Shown: piece by piece, positions 45,888 through 58,676 of the stretch
How positions within the stretch are numbered: position 1 is the first letter of the stretch
How the letters are laid out: each line of letters starts with the position of its first letter
Origin: Armillaria gallica
Taxonomy: Eukaryota; Basidiomycota; Agaricomycetes; Agaricales; Physalacriaceae
Length of the DNA stretch: 64,000 bases
Assembly: GCA_037576215.1 (NCBI GenBank)
Contig: JBANDB010000002.1
Span: forward strand, 6,386,001 to 6,450,000
Reading direction: 5' to 3'
Notes under the pieces: generated by a model
Databases searched by the model: none
The model's input: only the letters and a program-made list of their open reading frames with translations
What the model was told of the DNA's origin: nothing
Position numbers and translations under genes: made by a program

Positions 45888-48683
45888 TCACACACAGAAA
45901 AAAAACTCACAATGAGACAAAATATACTTTTCGAGGAAAGTGCAAGACGCTATTTCGAGAGCTTCAGAGACCTTGGGAGCATCGCGACACAGCTTGAGGG
46001 ATTTCCTCCACTCTGTCTGGTTCTCACACTTGAAGTCCCCACCTAAATATTTGGCAACCCGATGCAGATACCAAGATTCATCGTCAGCACTCCAAAAGCC
46101 AACATCCAGCCCACTTCCTTTCCATGCTGTTGGTTTGGGGAACCAAGACACATGCTCTGTCAACTGCCCTCGACAGTTGTTTTTGGCTTTCTTATGCTCT
46201 TGGCTCTTTTCTTCCAACCACTCGACCTTGTAGATGCCACAGATGATATCAATTTGATCTTTGGTCAGCACCTCGTCCCACAGCTCATCACCATCCGCCA
46301 TGTGATGGACCCCTCCAATCTGTGTGACTCTCCTTGATGGGCCACTGAGAACGACTTCTTCGAATCGCTCATGTTCCACCTCCACAGCTAGGTGCCAGAT
46401 CAAGCCACCATGTTTCAAAGCCACCCAGAGGATCTCATTGCTCTCAAATAGCTGCTGCCACCACTGAACATAGCTCTGATAATCCTCTATGTTTGGCTGA
46501 AAACCCTTGGCTCAGTAAGGCACATGCTCAGCAGCTCTGATGAACATTCTCTCCTCGCATTGGCCTTGAACCCTTACACAAGTAGACAATTTTACACCCC
46601 AGTTGCACAGGAACATTGTCATTTGATCCAAAGTGTGAGCATAACTGTCATGGAGACCCAACACTACTGCAGATGCCCTTTCCAAGATTAATTCATAATC
46701 TGGCTCTTTGGGGTGAGTGATGCTGTACAGACCTGCATCTGAATGGCTCAGCGCAATTTAGGTCACCTTGAAGCCAGCAACCAGTAACTTTGGTAAGAAG
46801 TGTGGGTTTGAGGGATGAAAGTCCGTCCACTCAACTGGTAACCGTTTCGAAGGTCCACGGTTCACAAGCCCATCCAGACATTCGGCAAGACTCTTGTCGC
46901 TCACCCTCTCATCCTGGTCACTCCTATTGGCATTTCGACAAGACAGGGCCCTTAGGCAGTTTGTCGCCTTCTTGGCTTGCAATGGTGTCAGCTCCGACTC
47001 TCGAGTAGCAGGGATCCGGATGCCATGGTACTGAGACAGCACCCTTTCCAAAGACCGACAGTACACCTTTTCTGGCGCCAAACTACCTGCGTTGCACCTA
47101 GACAGCTTGCGCCCTAGCTCTTCCCAATCCAGATCTTGGTTTGCATTGGCTCTATTCTGTCCCTCAGCCTCATCCACACGATCTAAGAGCATGGTCGGCG
47201 GGGTTATGACATTGTCGAGGTTGCCATAAAGTTCCTCTGCCAGGTCAGCATTGTTCTTGTAGCCCTCGCTGTCGTCTCGCGCATTGGGGTCGAATTCCCA
47301 GTTCAAGTCCCATTCATTGTGGAACCCATCATATTGGCACTAAGTATCCTGATAGTCGCCCCAGGTGTCTTCAACCTGACCATGCACCACATGCTTTCGA
47401 ACAAGATAACCTTTCTCTTCATCCTGTGTCCATACAAACACATGAGCACCCTTCGAGCCTGGCATTTTGAATTGGCGTGCGTGTTCCTCTCTTTGGAACT
47501 GCACCTGCCAACTCTGCTCGCTTTTCTTCTCACACCTAAGCACATTCTTAGCCTCACAGCACGCAAAGAAATCCTGCCAAGTCTCATGCAGATGCTGCCC
47601 ATGGTGTATCTCTGACTTCTCGACGGGCTTGTGGGCAATCTTTGGCCCTTGTTCAGGTGGCAAGTCAGGAGGTGGAGCCCCCCATTCGAGCTGCATTGGC
47701 TTTGGAGGCAGATCATGGTTGATACCCCAGCACGGTGCAACCTCCCAAGTTCCTCCCTCCTGGAATGCTGGCATACCCGACGGTGCTTCAATTTGCCTGC
47801 GAGAGCGGTCACCGTGAAGCCATGATTTCTGCTGAACGTCTCGTAGCCCTATTGTGATTTTTGGAAGTGGCAGTGGCAGTGGTGTGAATGCCCATGGTTC
47901 CGCCTCGTGAACTTCTCTTTCTGTGGGTCTGTACGACTCAAGGCCCCTCTCCACTTGCTCAGGGATCAGACACTTTCCCCAGATAATCCACAGAGGTATA
48001 CACGCCTGAATCATTGATGGAACTGCCTGACCAAACAGGCACCTATCAGCATCCACAAACAGACCCATGCATTCCAGTGGATGATTGTCCCCATTCTTGG
48101 ATTGTAGGGGATCATAGCCCTCTCTGTCACAAGCCATCCAACTTTCCTTCAGTAGGTCTGTCATATGTCAGCCAAAGTGCTGATAGACCACCTCCTCCCA
48201 GAAATTCGGCTGGCAGGCTGAATTGTACGTGATTTCAGCCATAACCAGGATGAACGCCGCCCGTGAGTTCATGATCCTCCAGCCTAGCTTGGTGCGGTTG
48301 CCATCACCGCCTGCATAACCATACCAGCGGGGCTCAGGCCAGCTGAATAGTCAAGTTCTCGGGTGGAAGTCAGTAGTGGCAGATTGTGAGAACTCCCTCA
48401 GCTGCAACAGTGCCATCTCAAGGTCCCGCCAATCCTTGTACACATCCTCACGAAGGTACCACTTCTTCCCCTTCAATTCCAAAGGTATGCTCCCCTGCAT
48501 GTAGTTCAGACAGTGCAAAAGCTGACATTGACAGGCGGAGTAGGTATCTACAGGAACAAATGCCTGATACAGAATGGAGTTCACCGACCAGGTACATGCC
48601 AAATAGATTTTTGGATCGCGGGGAAAGTCATTGAGTGGGTCTGTGACAGCGATCGGGATGGGTGGAAGACTCTCAGTCCCCAA
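45888..48683 (-). pseudogene. Uncharacterised large repeat-borne protein (broken)
   Basis: Minus-strand segments 48683-48351, about 48350-48165, 48164-47340, 47306-46758 and 46424-45888 join into one long coding track. They are separated mainly by stops: TGA 48351-48353, a TGA near 48176, and a TAG near 47340 (DT-stop-CQYDG). Visible features: a TKLGWRIMNSRAAFILVMAE segment, a Pro-rich LPLPLPK and PPKPMQLEWGAPPPDLPP region, LWIIWGKC, and a C-terminal WFPKPTAWKGSGLDVGFW block. I recall similar WFP...W blocks in many unnamed mushroom proteins but know no function. At 48351 copy 1 has CGA where this copy has TGA. Not recognised as a transposase. Confidence 0.5.
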
Positions 48684-48945
48684 GAGGACAAATTGCCCAC
48701 CGCCCTCAGTGCTTACAATCTTTCAAAGGGAGGCGCTGTTCCAATGTCAACCCGACAAGTATAAGGCCAACTGGGCGAAAAGAAAATACCTGTCAGTGGC
48801 AGCAGCGCCTGTTGAAGGACTTGTGCCCACGTTGGAAGACATAGTGGCAATCTGGAGAGGTGTCAGCCTGCTTCAACATCATCCTGGTTCGTATGTGAGT
48901 GTACCGTGTACGTGACTCAGAATCTTAGCCATGAATTTGCAATTC

Positions 48946-49064
48946 AAACTCTGCTAAAGTGGGACCTTAGCAGGAGTTTGGGTACCAGGAGATTCAAACC
49001 CTGCCAAAGTGGGACCTTGGCAAGAAGTTTATGAGCCAAAAGATGGCACCAAAGTGGAACCTTG
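48946..49064. repeat. Three tandem hairpins with a shared loop (copy 2)
   Basis: Second instance of the array at 22101-22222: 48946-48979, 48996-49030 and about 49045-49064. The first two stems are unchanged. The third has lost its outer pair (CACCAA versus TTGGCT). Confidence 0.55.
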
Positions 49065-49332
49065 GCTTGTTCAGTTGGCAATGTCCCACACCATTGAATA
49101 TAGGGCTGGTCGTGAAGAGGTTCGGACTTGGTGCAAAATTTCCTGTCTGGTTGAAACTCTGACAGCTTCAGATACAAACATGTGCAAAGACTACACTAAG
49201 TTGCTTCCAGCTCTAAGTAATGTCGATCTCATGCACTCCCACCCAACTGCCATCCTATGGCAGCGGTGTATTTGCTCAGATGACTGGACCTAACCTGCTC
49301 ATCTCATGGCTGGAGGTCTAGCATCACAGTGT

Positions 49333-49468
49333 GCGCTGGGATTGGGCCATTATTCCATGACGGTGATCCTACCACACCTAGAGCAGAGTGCTTCAAGTGG
49401 GCGCTGGGATTGGGCCATTATTCCATGACGGTGATCCTACCACACCTAGAGCAGAGTGCTTCAAGTGG
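49333..49468. repeat. Perfect 68-bp tandem duplication
   Basis: Units 49333-49400 and 49401-49468, starting GCGCTGGGATTGGGCC, are followed by the start of a third (49469 on). Copy 1 has a single unit (about 22487-22554), so the duplication postdates the split of the copies. 68 is not a multiple of 3, so any frame through it would shift. Confidence 0.8.
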
Positions 49469-50242
49469 GCGCTGGGATTCTGCTGTTATTTCATGGTGGC
49501 GCTCCTACCACAGAGTCGATTACCTCTACGTTTATTCCAATATTAGGGCGACCTGCTCTCTGAGCACCTCCTCTGGCACCAACATTGGTGATTCTCTTCC
49601 AAACCAGGCATTTGCTTGCTCTGCTGAGGACGCGTTGAACCTCCGTCCTACCTTCTCATCGCGACCAGCCCCTCTTCAGCCCTGGAAATCTTGAAGAAAG
49701 GCACTGTTTGCCACAAAACTCATTAGTCTCTCTGTGTGGGATTTTGCATACTGGGTCTCTACAGCTATCCCTGTCTTGTTATAGTAAGCACCTCCCCATA
49801 TCCAGGTGTGGCGAATTAGCTGACAATTGTTATCATGGGGGGTGAAGCTCGGCAGGCCATTCGAGTACTTAGACATCGCGAATGTAATATTGAGGAAATC
49901 CTGTTAAATCTCTGAGCCACCTTCACACAAACTTCCGGTGTGAGCCTCATATTACATGCTGTCAAGGATTCTGCATTATAGAGCATGTAGAGAAACATGA
50001 TGGCGCTACAGGGTCTGACAAAGAGCTGTTTGTTGTCCAATTCAACCGCCCAACTGCGGTGGTTATCACTTTCAGCGCCTAAAGGAACATGCCGATCGCA
50101 GCACCGAGCTATGTGCAGTGATCACAAACATTTTCACTTCCCTGTATTCTTGCGTCCGAGAGCTCCTGCTACTGAGGTGCCAATCAAGCTCTGAAATGGG
50201 ATGATATTGAGGTCCACATCGTGTCCAGCCCAGAGGACCCGC

Positions 50243-51625
50243 TGATGAACCTATAGACTCCTGCGGGCAGAAAACACAAGACCTGTAACGGCGAGTGTAG
50301 TCAAACACAGAATCTGAAGGCAGGTTCTAGCAAGTCTAGTCTTGCACCTCCGTGCGATGACTGTAGCTTCCTGGTGGTGTAGCGACATGTTGCTACACTT
50401 TGTTATGATTCTCTGAAGGCTGTTCAGAGGCTCAGGGTATGTACGCAAACTTTCCTGGAAGGGAAAAGGTGCGTAAACGTGGGTGTATGCTGAGCAGGGG
50501 CGACCTAGATGCGGCGCAAACTATTTGGTGTCGAAATCCTAGCTGCGGATTCGGTTGGGGAACTCTATGTGAGTTAATGAAGCTGGTGCTCTAGATGTGA
50601 GCGAGGTTTTGTCCAAGATGAAATACGTGCAAGCAAGATATAGCTCTAAATGATCCTAATATCAAGCAAGTCAGTATCAATCTTGAGTCGAATCACAAGG
50701 GCAACTATAGCAAACTTTCTCTCTATGAGAAAGGTAGCTAAGGCCTCAAGGTGTCTAACTCTATAAGAGTTAAGTGGTGTTGTTTCCTAAGTTCGGAAAC
50801 GGTAGTACTGGGTTGTTAGTGGCTAAAGGGCTTCAATCCTAGCTGCGGATTGCTCTTTAAAGCGCACAGGTATGCAAGCGAACTTAAAATGTCGAGGATG
50901 CTTCGCAAGGGTAACCAGTAAAGGTTTCCTAGTGAAGTTTTTGGAGAAGAGGTAAGCACGTGAAGTTATAGCTAACTTTATTAGCAAAGGGAAAGTTGCT
51001 AATTGTGATTTCTCTAATGAACAGTAGAGAAGCAATAACTTCGGGTGTGTGTATCGGATCTAGGAGGTGTGTAAGGTAGTGTACTTGTGGGCAAGTAACT
51101 CCCTTGGCGTTCCGTCTCCTTCTTTTTGTACTTTTAGTTAGCTACTTTTATACTACTTTGAGAATTACTTGTATGTAAGCTACATTTGTCCTTCCCTGTT
51201 GATTCGCAACACAAGCAAACTATTTACTGTGCAATAGAGTATTCTTGTCCTTTCCTTACTAATGCTGAGTTGAGATCTGTCAGCAGCTGTGCAACTTTAA
51301 GAACTACGCAACTGTGCATGGCTGTGCATAACTGTGCATGTAGCTTCAGTTACTGTGCAATGCTGCTGCAACACGAACTTTCTGTGCATTTACTAAGCCA
51401 TGAACTGTGCAAAGTAAACAGCCTTAGTAAGGCTTTAACTGCTGCTGACTGTAGCGAATTATAATAGTTCGCTAACTTGTCATTAGAGTTGCATAATAGG
51501 ATTCAGGATCAAAGTGCCTGACAATCATGGCTGTGCTTTGATATGGAAGTTCGGAAGGGGTGGAATATCACTAGATCATTATAGATCTGCGAATTTATGA
51601 GCGTACAGAGCCTGGAGGCTCATCA
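50243..51625 (-). mobile_element. Solo LTR, TGATGAGCC family, reversed relative
   Basis: Read on the minus strand it starts TGATGAGCCTCCAGGCTC at 51625, identical to the start of the 5428 element, and ends at 50243. The inverted terminus there is TGATGAACCTATAGACTC. Perfect 4-bp flanks CCGC (50239-50242 and 51626-51629) mark the insertion. A TATAAAA-type box lies near 51150 on the minus strand. Internally it diverges from the 5428 and 52036 elements, so it is a subfamily. It carries a cluster of TGTGCA words at 51231-51415 and a repeated CTAGCTGCGGATT at 50538 and 50839. Confidence 0.7.
51231..51415. repeat. Cluster of about eight CTGTGCA words
   Basis: CTGTGCA occurs about eight times within about 180 bp inside the reversed LTR. 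Spacing is irregular (about 10-55 bp). It looks like clustered binding sites rather than a simple tandem repeat. Confidence 0.5.
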
Positions 51626-51629
51626 CCGC

Positions 51630-52035
51630 TCCCTTCCTTCATCATAATCCGTGTCCGCATGAATCTCCTCATGTTCCATCGCAAAGACGATGCAGCATTC
51701 AAAGAATTTATCTTCTTCCCACAGCTGAATCCCAATCCCGCCATATGTCCCTATCCTGAGGGCATTACCTCTCAAATCAAGGACAAGTCTGCAAGAACAT
51801 CAGCACCGGTGATGGCATGTCTTTCATCCAAAAATGCCCCCAACAGAACAATACCAGCTTGTATCTATACATGGAAAGCGGCCCTGCTCTTCATTGTGAG
51901 GCATCTAGCTCTTTTCTAGCCAAGATACCTCGGCATCTAAATTGCAGCATTGCCCATGTTCAGTGCTTTAGTGGAGATCTATGATCCACCCAGCGATATC
52001 TGAGAGAGATGATGAATCCTGATCGGCCCGATCGG
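51630..52035 (+). other. Short inter-element stretch, possible gene fragment
   Basis: An 86-codon frame at 51659-51919 is open but not recognised. The stretch lies between two LTRs and may be the left part of whatever continues after 53715. Confidence 0.3.
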
Positions 52036-53710
52036 TGATGAGCCTCCAGGCTCTGTATGCTCAGAATTCGTGGATTTTACCTGCTAATTAACACTACTGT
52101 CCCTTCAATGGCCTTTCAGCAAACCAATGATTGCACACACACTGATACCACTTTTATCCTATGGCAACCACTCCTCATGCGCTTTGTTATCCATCCCATC
52201 TTGCCACGCATCATAATTGCCATACTTCATCATGGCAAGGCACCTTCGATCGACAATCATCCCAATACAGAATTGACACATCACTCAGAAGTACCTAGTT
52301 GATGCGCTCATTGATCACTTAATGAAAATGATGTGATTGGCACGAGTACCCTCCCAGCTACAGCAACTACAGACCGTGTTTACTAAGGCTGTTACTTCGC
52401 CAAGGCTTCAAGAAAATGTTGCCCCATGCATACTCCTCAGCACGATGACTATCACTCAGTAATCCGCAGCTAAACAGCACCTAACGATCCATGCATTGCT
52501 CAAGCAAAACCATATGGTTCGCATCCATACGCGGCAACATCGACGAGTTGCTGTTACTTTAGAAGACCAATGACCATATGTTACCTGCGATTTTTACAAA
52601 GCCAAGGCTTTATGGCCTTACTAAGTCTCACATATCTACTCTATTTATAAATTTGTACTTGTAGTATAAAAACTAGTTAGAAAACGTAGTTCAAGAGCAG
52701 TTCATCTCTAGTCGACCCCAGACTACGTCAATTATCGTCTCGCACTAGTCTATCGCCAGTAAACCACATCTATTCACCGTTCTATGGCAATATACAGTTT
52801 ACTCCAGCATATTCTTGATTGCATGTCGACTCTTGAGCTCACCAGAGTTATCCCATGGTTTTTAACTGTGAAGAGTCCTTCGCTATGCACTCTTCGCTCT
52901 TAACACTATTGGTGCATGCTCATACTGTGCCAATACGTGATCGCTGCGCTATACCTCGCCCACATTATCTTTTATAGGCTGTCATCATTTCAATTTCACA
53001 CCATTGGAGTTTTTACAGTTTCACTTTCGCCATCGTTATCATCGCCCACTTGGGTAGTCTCAGAGCAGACTTAGGATCAGTTTCAGCCAGTTTTCATATA
53101 GTATCAGTCCCTCGAGTGGACTTGAAGGTTAGTTTGACATAGGATAGGATCGTTTCAGTACCAGACAAGTGTCGACATTGACTCAGCACCATTGCATCAT
53201 ATAGGACCAGTATCACCACCAGTTTTTGTAGTTCCACATTTTCTCTCCCCAGTCCACCCTCAGCACCTTGTTCCATGTTTATTTCGCCACTCGCAGTCCC
53301 CACACCATTTTCTCATCGCCTTGCTCACTCATAGACTATTGCCGACCATTTAGTCTATTCTCCATCGTTCACCCCGCTCCGATTACCGTCCAATGACATT
53401 GTCTAGTCTCATAGCACGTTTTCTCATATGGATTCGTGGTATTCACATCATACCCGTTTTCGTTCCCTCTCATTTCGAGAGATCCCTACTGGCTTGAAGC
53501 CTTAGCATCTAGTACTTGACTACCAAGCAGTACTACTTTGCAGACTTAAAGTCGCAGTGTATTCTTGCGTATAGAGGAATTGTTCTACTGCATGGAGGTG
53601 CCCTGAACCACTCGCACACACGATCGCCTTGATTGCTGTGCCACTACATTAATTATCCAATCTCATTCCAAGTTGGTGTTGCCGTTGCCACGGAAGTCTT
53701 AGGCCCATCA
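52036..53710 (+). mobile_element. Solo LTR, TGATGAGCC family, copy B
   Basis: Colinear with 5428-7066 from TGATGAGCC to GGCCCATCA. Flanks are TCGG (52032-52035) and TTGG (53711-53714), a 4-bp duplication with one C/T difference. Most differences from copy A replace CG by TG or CA. It includes a small extra segment near 53235-53275 that copy A lacks. Confidence 0.7.
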
Positions 53711-53714
53711 TTGG

Positions 53715-54430
53715 TGGTGGGCAATGGCTTATAAACAGATTTGTAGCCTTGTTAAACCCCCAACATGCGTCTGTCAACAAGATTTCAGGGCAATTCAAGC
53801 TATCTACCCCAGTGTCTACACTTCATATGCTCTGTCGTTGAGCACATCTCTATCAATTTTGAGCCCCCACACGCTGCCCCCAGAGAGCCCTCTACAAATA
53901 CCACTATAATCAATGAGTGTGCACAGGTCGTGCGGCATATTGGGCATTTATTTCAGCGTTATCTGACAGAACCAGGGCACTGTCCCTGGGTTCAGGTAGT
54001 GGATCCCAAGATGTACCAGCAGGGTCTCGGTGATGTGTGCTTGCGACCAAAGCTATCTGAATCCTTCGTCTTTGGTAGAAAATCTTCGCCTCCATTTACA
54101 TATCAGGATATCAAGATGCGTATACCTTTGCCATCTGAGGTCCATTACTTCATTATTTATGGCCAGATCCAAGTGCATTTTGTCATCCGAAAACCTGTAT
54201 GCCTGTCTTTCTTGTTTCAAAGACGATCCAGTGAAGCTCTCTATAGGTTGGGGTTAATAATTTGTCTGTTAATGAAATTCTAGAAGGCAAGGCAAAGATG
54301 GACTTGTATGTGGATGGTGATTTGGACATTCTCCTGATTGAAGCAGCTGCACATGAGGGTATTTTTTTGGACTGGCTACATGCCACGATGCTGGAGATTG
54401 TAGATGGACCACTCAAATTCATTCCATAAT
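53715..54430 (+). CDS. Hypothetical fragment, weakly like the HECT-like family's C-terminus
   Basis: Open segments at 53765-54283 and about 54290-54430 (MDLYVDGDLDILLIEAAAHE ... DWLHATMLEIVDG) resemble, in my recollection, the last part of the family represented by 25321-29399. The match is by pattern only. It is cut off on the left by the solo LTR at 52036-53710, so it may be the 3' part of a gene split by that insertion. Confidence 0.3.
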
Positions 54431-57400
54431 CTGTGCAATAATCTCCACAATGAGAACTATGATAGCAAAAAACTATGATAACAAGAAAAGCGATGCCTCA
54501 CTCTCACAGGAACAGGCCGAACTAGAGGATCTGGAAAATTGTTCTGTAAAGTTCTCTGGTGCATCAGCAGCAAGTGCCCATTACTCAAAGTTCTGCACAG
54601 GAATGGGAAGGCTAGAACGCCATAGTCTGATTTTCTTATGATCATTTCCAGATATAGGAATCAACTCACAATATACAGTTTTGAATTTATGGATGGCGCT
54701 GCTAGAGGATGGTATCCGTCAATACTTAACCGTTGAAAAGTGGCCGCACCAGCGCTTACATTCGCTAAATCGAAGATGGCATCAAAGAGCCCGACCGCTA
54801 TGAGCTACACTTACAACAATCGCATGAGTCCCATCTGGGCGAGAGAGGATGGAAGAGGTGATTGCAGAGTACCGGCGCATGGTAGGTAAGTAATGGTAAG
54901 TTACAGTAGCAAAACTACCCCTCCTGGAGAAGCTCAGTAAATGAATACTTACCAGCCTGGAGGGTTCGTGCACTACCCTACTGGCAGGCTGCAGCAATCC
55001 TCACCCATGAGCCCAATAAAACTCAACCATACACAACCTTTATGGAATTGGACACTGTAACAATTGAATGTACAACCACATGCTAACTCCTTACATAGCA
55101 TGCGCTGCACCAACTCCACCAAGTGCCTGTATTGTGCATTCTCCTTAAGCTGTTGACTATCCGCTAAGCATATGCTGCTTGTTTGCAGTAAACTATTTAC
55201 TCACATTTCCAGTTTCAGTACCACCATGCTAGTGTGACCTACAGTGGCCTGGACATTCAACAACATGGATAATGATGTACCTGAAAAGAATACATAGGCC
55301 AGCAACTCGCAGCTGAAATGTTCGTTCACTGTCCGGGTAGACGATGTGCATCCCTTTCTCGATTGACTTTGCAAACGGCGTCCAGCAAAATGGCATACGA
55401 GTGTCTCCTTGAGATAAGTTCAAAAACAGTAAAAAGGGAGGGCAACTACCACCATCAGACTCCTTGCTCAAAGAGCTTCGAGGCCCCCTCTTCTCTTCTC
55501 GATTCCTTATGCTGTGAGCTTGTCTTAAACACTGAGGAGGACATCAACCCGACAACTGCTCTCTATGGAGACCATGCCTCCTGCAGAAAACCTCGATCTG
55601 TATGGATTGCTGGCGTTTGTGCAGAGCCTCCTCGCTTGTGCCGGTGCTGGGGTCTTCTGGGGTACACAGTCGCATGGGAATTAGCTATATGTACTCCTGG
55701 CAAACAGTATTGTCGGAGAGCTTCTCAATTGGCTGTCATTGGTGCCTTGCTTGATTCGCAGTCTGATTTTGTGTTATATGCCCCTCCCATCCCATAACCG
55801 CCATCCACTACCATTCTCCTGTCCTCACGCACCTGACATGACCGTCCCCCACTCTTTGACAGGTCGGATATCAGTCTGGACATGATGGCTGTGGCTGTAC
55901 ATGCCATCCTGTCATGCAACTCTCCCCGATTATGGTACTTCACCGTTTCCGATGCTCCTACAACGCTCCATTAGCTTCGGTGGTCACCTCCCATGAAATA
56001 TCGTTGTCAAGGATTGGGTTCCAGGATGGACCTTTGACCTTTGGAATACTTGCTGAGCTAAATCAGAATTAGCGAGCAGAGGATGAGGTAGGTTGTAAGC
56101 TTAAGATATGTATATGGTGTCGAATGAAGGATATTTTAAGGTGCAGTGTTGTGACTAAGCTAAGGGAATGGCTTTGAGAAGAAGGTACGATAGCTCCAAG
56201 CTGATAAAAGTTGTCTCAAGGTGGGTGCTCAGAGGTACGCGAGCTCGCGGTTGCAAGGTTCGTCAAAGTTAAGGAGGTAAAATCAGATATATTACGGGCT
56301 GGTACTCAACATGTCATATAGCATGAAGCTCGACGACTAATATGTTCTATGATATTCTAGACATTTCGAAGGATTGTGAAGGTTCATTATTAGTAAGAAA
56401 TGTAAGGTAAATGGTAAGGAAAGTGCTAGATTACAGTAGAAGAGGGAACTAAAGAATAAGGGAATTTACTGCATCAATCTCGAGGATGTCGTATGAAATC
56501 CAATTTGGAGGACTCCATGTTTGGTGGACTCAAAGGGCGAAGATGGCGTTTAAGACAGCATGGGGAACTCAAATCCATTGGGCAAGAAGAATTCAGCGTG
56601 GTAGCCTGGGTGGCTGCATGGTTGTCAGCATGGTTGACACATTGCTGCACTCCTATCAAAAGTTGATCAAGTCCATCAAACGCGACGAGAGTCGACGCGT
56701 TCTGTTAATTTCTGTTGCTTTTTTCCATAGAACCAGCTTCATTATGATCTGTAAGGTTTAAATACAGATGCATTGGTAGGATATTGAACACTTTAAAATG
56801 TGGTCAATGGTATGAAAATATCATTTGAAGGAGATTGACAAGTTTAAGAGTATCAAAAGCATTGTAGCCAAAGTAGATACTTTTATGAGTATCCTAACAG
56901 TATAAAAGTGCCTTAGAGGCAGTTGTCTAAGCTAGAAGTAATGAGGTACACGATGTGGGGTTCCCTGTGAAGAGCACACCAATGGAAGAATACAGTATTC
57001 TGTAGTTGGAATGAGTGACACCAAAGAAACAAGCCAATTAAAATGCAATTACACGAATGATGCACTTTCTAAGGGCAACCTTGTATGGACCAATGTTATC
57101 TCAATGTGAAGCCTGCATAGTGCCTGCATGGTCCATGTGGCTGCATGGTACATCAGTGTGGTCGGCTGCATGCACATAATTAAGTAACATTTGTTAGTGC
57201 GTTTTATCACCAACTGGGATGGTCCTCAACACATTGAAGCTGTATTGAAGCAATATAGATGTAAAATCCATGGGTAACTCATATCTACAATACTAGTTTA
57301 TGATCTTTAGAGACATAGAACAAGAGAGTATCCTGGTTTCAATGTAGGACCTCCTCCTAATTATATATATGTACATTTAAGATGCATTAGGAACCAGAAA

Positions 57401-58676
57401 CCATAGGTCCAAAGTTCAATACACTGTGTTTGGCAGAAGTTGAGCTTCAAAATCATTTTCCAACTTGGGTATCTTAGTTGGAGACAACTCACGAATAAAC
57501 ATGGAATTAATATAATGATACCTTTGAGAAAGCATTCAGAGCATCGCACAGTATAAACATATAAAATTATTTGGGTTCAACTCAGGTTCAACTAGTAAAT
57601 TGCATGGCTGCATGGCCACGCACCATGCCAGCGTGGTACCATGCAGGTGACCATGTGGAATTTCTAGTGCCCAAATCCATCAACATTGTCGGTGATGACA
57701 ATGTTGGATAGGAAAACAGGCCTGATAGCCATGATCCCCCATGTCGAAAATGGGGGAAGCATGGAGATGGGGGTTATTTCGAACCTGGGGTGGACAGTAG
57801 GGACCAATGTTGGTATTGGGCAGGGGAACAGCGGTGGGGCCGTCGGTGCTCACGTAGCTGTCATCTTAGTGTTAGTGTCATCAGTCACATACTGGGGAGT
57901 AGGATCGACGCCCAGATGAACACTGTCACCGCTGCATTCATCAGATGTCGGGGACCCGATCTTGCTCCTGCCCTCCTGCCTGCACCGTTCCACCTTCCTG
58001 CACCCTCCCCACCACATTCTCCTTCCATTGCACCCATGCCCTATCTTCCTCCAATGTTCCCAGACCCTTCCCAGCCCTCCTGTCATCATCGTCGTCACCT
58101 TGTTAGTCATTGTCATTGTCATTGCTGAATGCTCGTCCCCACGCCATGCTTGCAGATGGCACTCGATTTCAGATCCTCCGCTTTGCCCATGGTCGTTTCC
58201 GTGTATGAGATCACCGTGCATCGGAGGTTGGTTCTGATGCCAATGCGGGAGATGGCTAGGTAGGGGGATAGGTAGGGATGGTACCAGTTTCGAGGCAACA
58301 GCTGGCGAACCATCGTCATCATCGCCGTCCTTGGTGATGGTAGTGTATAGGTGAGGGATCGCTGATTGGGTGTCATACACGGTGCTGCCTCAGTTTGTCA
58401 TAGGTTGGCAAGCCATCAAAAGGCCCAGTAGGTCCAGTTCCAGATGCGAGGCTGCTGTTGTTGTCGGCTGGTATCGTTCAACGTCGTCCGCTTGCAGTAC
58501 AATTGTTGCGGTTCAGAGAATGGGTCGCCTCTGTCATCGAGAAGAGTCCAGTTGAGAAAGATGAAAAAAGCGATGGAAAGGAAGGTAAGAGAAAGTGTTA
58601 ATTACCATAAAAGGATTCTACTTGTCCTTGTTGAGATCAGATGTCGTTCCTAAAAATAAGGAAAAATTCGCCGAAT
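54431..58676. other. 4.2 kb without a recognised gene
   Basis: 54785-54880 repeats part of 23560-23655. 56600-57660 is AT-rich with many GCTGCATGG-type words. 57850-58380 is open on both strands but low-complexity (Pro/Ser one way, Asp/His the other) and is probably not a gene. Nothing else recognised. Confidence 0.35.

Larger units (their letters stand above)
45165..50087 (-). repeat. Large repeat family, copy 2 (longest copy)
   Basis: Colinear with 19968-23530 over its length, with three extra blocks that copy 1 lacks. The lower edge is at CATTGAGGACGTTGGAGCTT and the upper edge at about 50087, just after GCCTAAAGGAACATGCC. It carries a large minus-strand gene (see next entry), the hairpin array and a 68-bp tandem duplication. 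No terminal repeats or target duplication were found at its edges. Confidence 0.75.

Noticed and set aside
51200..51420. CRISPR-like array
   Set aside because: The CTGTGCA words are too short and irregularly spaced, and the sequence is eukaryotic.
57850..58380. Open frames on both strands
   Set aside because: Both translations are low-complexity and arise from the same skewed composition. No motif on either strand.
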